Positions 6,361-8,071 of a stretch of DNA of 8,071 bases are shown here, in pieces. The translations under genes were made by a program, and so were the position numbers. Each line of letters begins with the position of its first letter. Positions within the stretch are counted from its first letter, which is position 1. Location of the stretch: contig JABFXB010000304.1 of assembly GCA_013361975.1 (NCBI GenBank), positions 1 to 8,071 on the forward strand, read 5' to 3'. The stretch comes from Dermatophilaceae bacterium. Its GTDB lineage: Bacteria > Actinomycetota > Actinomycetes > Actinomycetales > Dermatophilaceae. The notes under the pieces are model-generated. The model was given only the letters and a program-made list of their open reading frames with translations, was not told the origin of the DNA and ran no database searches.

Positions 6361-6399
6361 CCGTCCACACCCCTTCGGGGCAAGGGGTGGTCGTCCACA
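6361..6399. other. Two DnaA-box-like 9-mers around a hairpin
   Basis: Seen: CCGTCCACA (6361-6369) and TCGTCCACA (6391-6399), a direct pair 30 bp apart. Known: the actinobacterial DnaA box is TTGTCCACA, so these differ from it by two and one bases. They lie upstream of an SSB-like gene. DnaA binding is inference; two imperfect sites may be chance, and this is not an origin (no dnaA, dnaN or AT-rich region). Confidence 0.25.
6368..6389 (+). terminator. Hairpin after the M50 protease gene
   Basis: CACCCCTT (6368-6375) and AAGGGGTG (6382-6389) form a perfect 8-bp stem with a 6-nt loop, starting 25 nt after the M50 stop. No T tract follows, so termination is probably partial. No TAnnnT promoter element is visible between this hairpin and the next gene, which suggests some read-through. 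Confidence 0.45.
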
Positions 6400-6469
6400 G
6401 GTCGCGGGCGCACGGTGCCCTCGACGCGTCCGGTCGGCGAGCGTGGGGTCAGGGCCCGACGGTCGGGCC

Positions 6470-6476
6470 GGAGGGA
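6470..6476 (+). promoter_or_regulatory. Ribosome-binding site of the SSB-like gene
   Basis: GGAGGGA, a strong anti-SD match, ends 6 nt before the ATG at 6483 and decides that start. An in-frame GTG at 6477 is too close to the site, and a GTG at 6387 would add 32 residues that look like untranslated sequence. Confidence 0.7.
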
Positions 6477-6482
6477 GTGACC

Positions 6483-6935
6483 ATGGGCACGAGCAGGACC
6501 GCCACCGAGACGGTGGGTCGGTCGGTCGGACGGACGGTCGGACGGACGGTGAGCGAGACGGCGCCCGGCGCACCGCCTGGGCGCAACCAGGTCGTCCTGG
6601 CGGGGAGGGTCGCCGCTCCGGCCGAGGAACGCGAGCTGCCGAGCGGTGACCGCATCGTCACCCTGCGCGTCGTGGTGCCGCGGGCCGGGCCGCCGCGACG
6701 TCGCAAGGACGCCGCCGAGGGTGCGCGTCGAGCCACGGTCGACACGATCGACGTCGTGTGCTGGACGGCTACCACGCGTCGCTCGGCCCTGCGCCTGCAG
6801 GCTGATGACCTCGTCGAGCTCGAGGGCGCCCTGCGGCGGCGTTTCTTCGGTGGTCCCGGGGGTCGCCAGAGCCGGTACGAGGTGGAGGCGAGCGCGCTAC
6901 GACGCGTGTCCGGGAGCCGCTCCACGGGCACCTAG
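6483..6935 (+). CDS. Single-stranded DNA-binding protein-like OB-fold protein
   Basis: 150 residues. Seen: an OB-fold core at about 35-142 (NQVVLAGRVAAPAEERELPSGD, then TIDVVCWT, then DDLVELEGALRRRFF), matching the SSB pattern of strand 1, a conserved D-x-hydrophobic strand ending in CW, and the late V-x-GxL strand. The N-terminus carries three VGR(S/T) units (11-22) encoded by a 12-bp tandem repeat. The protein is very basic and ends in RVSGSRSTGT, with no acidic DDDxPF-type tail, so it lacks the usual partner-recruiting tip of replicative SSB. Inference: an accessory SSB paralogue or nucleic-acid-binding protein rather than the housekeeping SSB, which in actinobacteria normally sits between rpsF and rpsR. 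It lies 139 nt after the M50 gene and 11 nt before trmI, whose promoter lies inside its 3' end. Confidence 0.75.
   Translation: MGTSRTATETVGRSVGRTVGRTVSETAPGAPPGRNQVVLAGRVAAPAEERELPSGDRIVTLRVVVPRAGPPRRRKDAAEGARRATVDTIDVVCWTATTRRSALRLQADDLVELEGALRRRFFGGPGGRQSRYEVEASALRRVSGSRSTGT
6513..6548 (+). repeat. 12-bp in-frame tandem repeat in the SSB-like gene
   Basis: Two exact copies of GTCGGACGGACG (6525-6536, 6537-6548) follow a diverged copy (6513-6524). Each unit encodes V-G-R-S/T, so copy changes keep the frame. A likely site of length variation between strains. Confidence 0.8.
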
Positions 6936-6938
6936 ACT
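6933..6938 (+). promoter_or_regulatory. -10 element of trmI, near-leaderless start
   Basis: TAGACT (6933-6938) overlaps the stop codon of the SSB-like gene and is followed by 8 nt and the ATG at 6947. No Shine-Dalgarno is present (the gap reads GTGCTCCC). A transcript start 6-8 nt past the hexamer gives a leader of zero to two bases. No good -35 is seen. trmI could also be read through from upstream. Confidence 0.5.
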
Positions 6939-6946
6939 GTGCTCCC

Positions 6947-8026
6947 ATGACCGACGCCGCACAGTCCCTCGTCACCGGTGCAGCCCACAACCGCCGCGGC
7001 GTCTTCGAGGTGGGGGAGCGGGTGCAGCTGACCGACCCGAAGGGGCGTCTGCACACCATCACCCTCGAGCCCGGCCGCGAGTTCCACACGCACCGCGGGT
7101 TCCTGCGCCACGACGACCTCATCGGCTCACCCGACGGCTCGGTGGTGACCAACACCGCTGGGGTCGAGTACCTGGCCCTGCGTCCGCTCCTCAGCGACTA
7201 CGTGATGTCGATGCCACGCGGGGCAGCGGTCGTCTATCCCAAGGACTCCGGCCAGATCGTCCAGATGGCCGACATCTTCCCCGGTGCGACGGTCGTCGAG
7301 GCCGGTGTCGGCAGTGGCGCGCTGTCGATGTCCCTCCTGCGCGCCATCGGCGAGAGCGGCCGGCTGCTGTCGTTCGAGCGACGCGAGGACTTCGCCGAGA
7401 TCGCCCGCGGCAACGGCCGCGCGTTCTTCGGCGGCGACCACCCGGCCTGGACGGTCACGGTCGGCGACCTCGTCGAGTCGCTGCCGAAGGTCGCCGATCC
7501 CGGCACCGTCGACCGTGTGGTGCTCGACATGCTCGCCCCCTGGGAGTGCCTCGACGCGGTGTCGGAGGCGCTCATCCCCGGAGGCGTGCTCATCTGCTAC
7601 GTCGCCACGACGACCCAGCTGAGCCGGGTCGCCGAAGGCATCCGTGCCCACGGCGGCTACACCGAGCCCTCCGCCTGGGAGTCGCTGGTGCGCGGCTGGC
7701 ACCTCGAGGGCCTCGCCGTGCGCCCCCAGCACCGCATGCACGGCCACACCGGCTTCCTCATCACCACGCGCCGCCTGGCTCCGGGGGTCGACGCGCCCGA
7801 GCGGAAGCGACGCCCCGCCAAGGGCGCCTACGCCGACAACGGCGGTGGTGCCGACGCCATGACCACCGCGGGCGCTGGTGGCGACCAGATCGCCGGTTCC
7901 ACTGCCGCGACGGACATCCCGGCCGACGCGTGGACCCCTGAAGCCCTCGGCGAACGGGTAAAGAGCGACAAGACGATCCGACGCCTCCGGCGATCAGTGG
8001 CTGAAACGTCCGACGACTTGGGCTGA
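6947..8026 (+). CDS. trmI: tRNA (adenine-58-N1)-methyltransferase TrmI
   Basis: 359 residues. Known: methylates A58 in the tRNA T-loop using S-adenosylmethionine, as a homotetramer in bacteria; Rv2118c is the M. tuberculosis counterpart. Seen: an N-terminal beta-rich domain (about 16-85), the SAM-binding glycine motif VVEAGVGSGALS starting at 116, the acidic end of the next strand in SFERRED, and the conserved D194 of LDMLAPWE, then ITTRRLAPG near 270-280. From about 285 there is an extra tail: a low-complexity Gly/Ala/Thr/Asp stretch, then a conserved-looking basic end (WTPEALGERVKSDKTIRRLR) typical of actinobacterial TrmI. The start is set by the TAGACT element and by the family-like N-terminus with a helix before the beta domain. 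In many actinobacteria this gene precedes the proteasomal ATPase gene, which would be the next gene past the window. Confidence 0.95.
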   Translation: MTDAAQSLVTGAAHNRRGVFEVGERVQLTDPKGRLHTITLEPGREFHTHRGFLRHDDLIGSPDGSVVTNTAGVEYLALRPLLSDYVMSMPRGAAVVYPKDSGQIVQMADIFPGATVVEAGVGSGALSMSLLRAIGESGRLLSFERREDFAEIARGNGRAFFGGDHPAWTVTVGDLVESLPKVADPGTVDRVVLDMLAPWECLDAVSEALIPGGVLICYVATTTQLSRVAEGIRAHGGYTEPSAWESLVRGWHLEGLAVRPQHRMHGHTGFLITTRRLAPGVDAPERKRRPAKGAYADNGGGADAMTTAGAGGDQIAGSTAATDIPADAWTPEALGERVKSDKTIRRLRRSVAETSDDLG

Positions 8027-8034
8027 CGCGGGGT

Positions 8035-8040
8035 TAGGGT
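8035..8040 (+). promoter_or_regulatory. Probable -10 element of the next gene (cut by window)
   Basis: TAGGGT, identical to the M50 protease -10, lies 8 nt after the trmI stop. The ATG at 8053 is followed after three codons by TGA, so it is not a gene start. Possible starts for a rightward gene are GTG 8055 or 8061 (reading on as VTD) or ATG 8068. By the usual actinobacterial order the gene would be the proteasome ATPase (arc/mpa), but no coding sequence is available here to test that. Confidence 0.35.
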
Positions 8041-8071
8041 CGAATCGTCACTATGTGCGAGTGACGGATGA

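Noticed and set aside
6361..6399. A replication origin
   Set aside because: Only two imperfect DnaA-box-like sites, no AT-rich unwinding region, and no dnaA, dnaN or partition genes nearby.
8053..8064. ATG as the start of the next gene
   Set aside because: It reads Met-Cys-Glu then TGA, too short to be meaningful; downstream GTG or ATG starts are more likely.

Overview
The window is high-GC DNA with the codon use, start contexts and gene content of an actinobacterium, most plausibly a member of Micrococcales. A placement near Intrasporangiaceae is a guess from gene order (RecB-like nuclease, M50 protease, TrmI) and protein style, not proven. I see no insertion sequence, phage gene, CRISPR array, tRNA or rRNA; it reads as ordinary chromosome.

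Left half (1-4157): a catabolic module. A MocR-type (GntR helix-turn-helix plus aminotransferase fold) regulator runs leftward and is cut by the window edge. Divergent from it, across only 60 bp, are a CoA-acylating (methyl)malonate-semialdehyde dehydrogenase (mmsA) and a class III omega-amino acid aminotransferase. Together the two enzymes can take beta-alanine or 3-aminoisobutyrate to acetyl-CoA or propionyl-CoA. The divergent MocR protein is the obvious candidate sensor, by analogy with GabR and TauR. The 60-bp gap appears to hold two face-to-face leaderless promoters, a 13-bp palindrome over the regulator's start, and a CGTAA pair 42 bp apart.

Middle (4158-6343): a perfect 15-bp inverted repeat separates the aminotransferase from a convergent small PD-(D/E)XK nuclease with a four-cysteine iron-sulfur pattern (RecB/AddB/Cas4-like). 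Divergent from the nuclease is a membrane-embedded M50 site-2 protease with a C-terminal region resembling degenerate CBS domains.

Right part (6344-8071): a hairpin flanked by two DnaA-box-like 9-mers, an SSB-like OB-fold protein with an N-terminal tandem repeat and no acidic tail, then the tRNA m1A58 methyltransferase trmI. In many actinobacteria trmI lies just upstream of the proteasomal ATPase gene. A -10-like element at 8035-8040 suggests another gene begins at the window edge.

A recurring theme is that all five genes that look promoter-proximal (regulator, mmsA, nuclease, M50 protease, trmI) have a TAnnnT hexamer 6-8 nt before the start codon and no Shine-Dalgarno. The aminotransferase and SSB-like genes instead have purine-rich ribosome-binding sites. 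The best leads for follow-up are the MocR/mmsA/aminotransferase regulon, the leaderless starts, and a 10-mer (GTATGCCGYC) seen four times.
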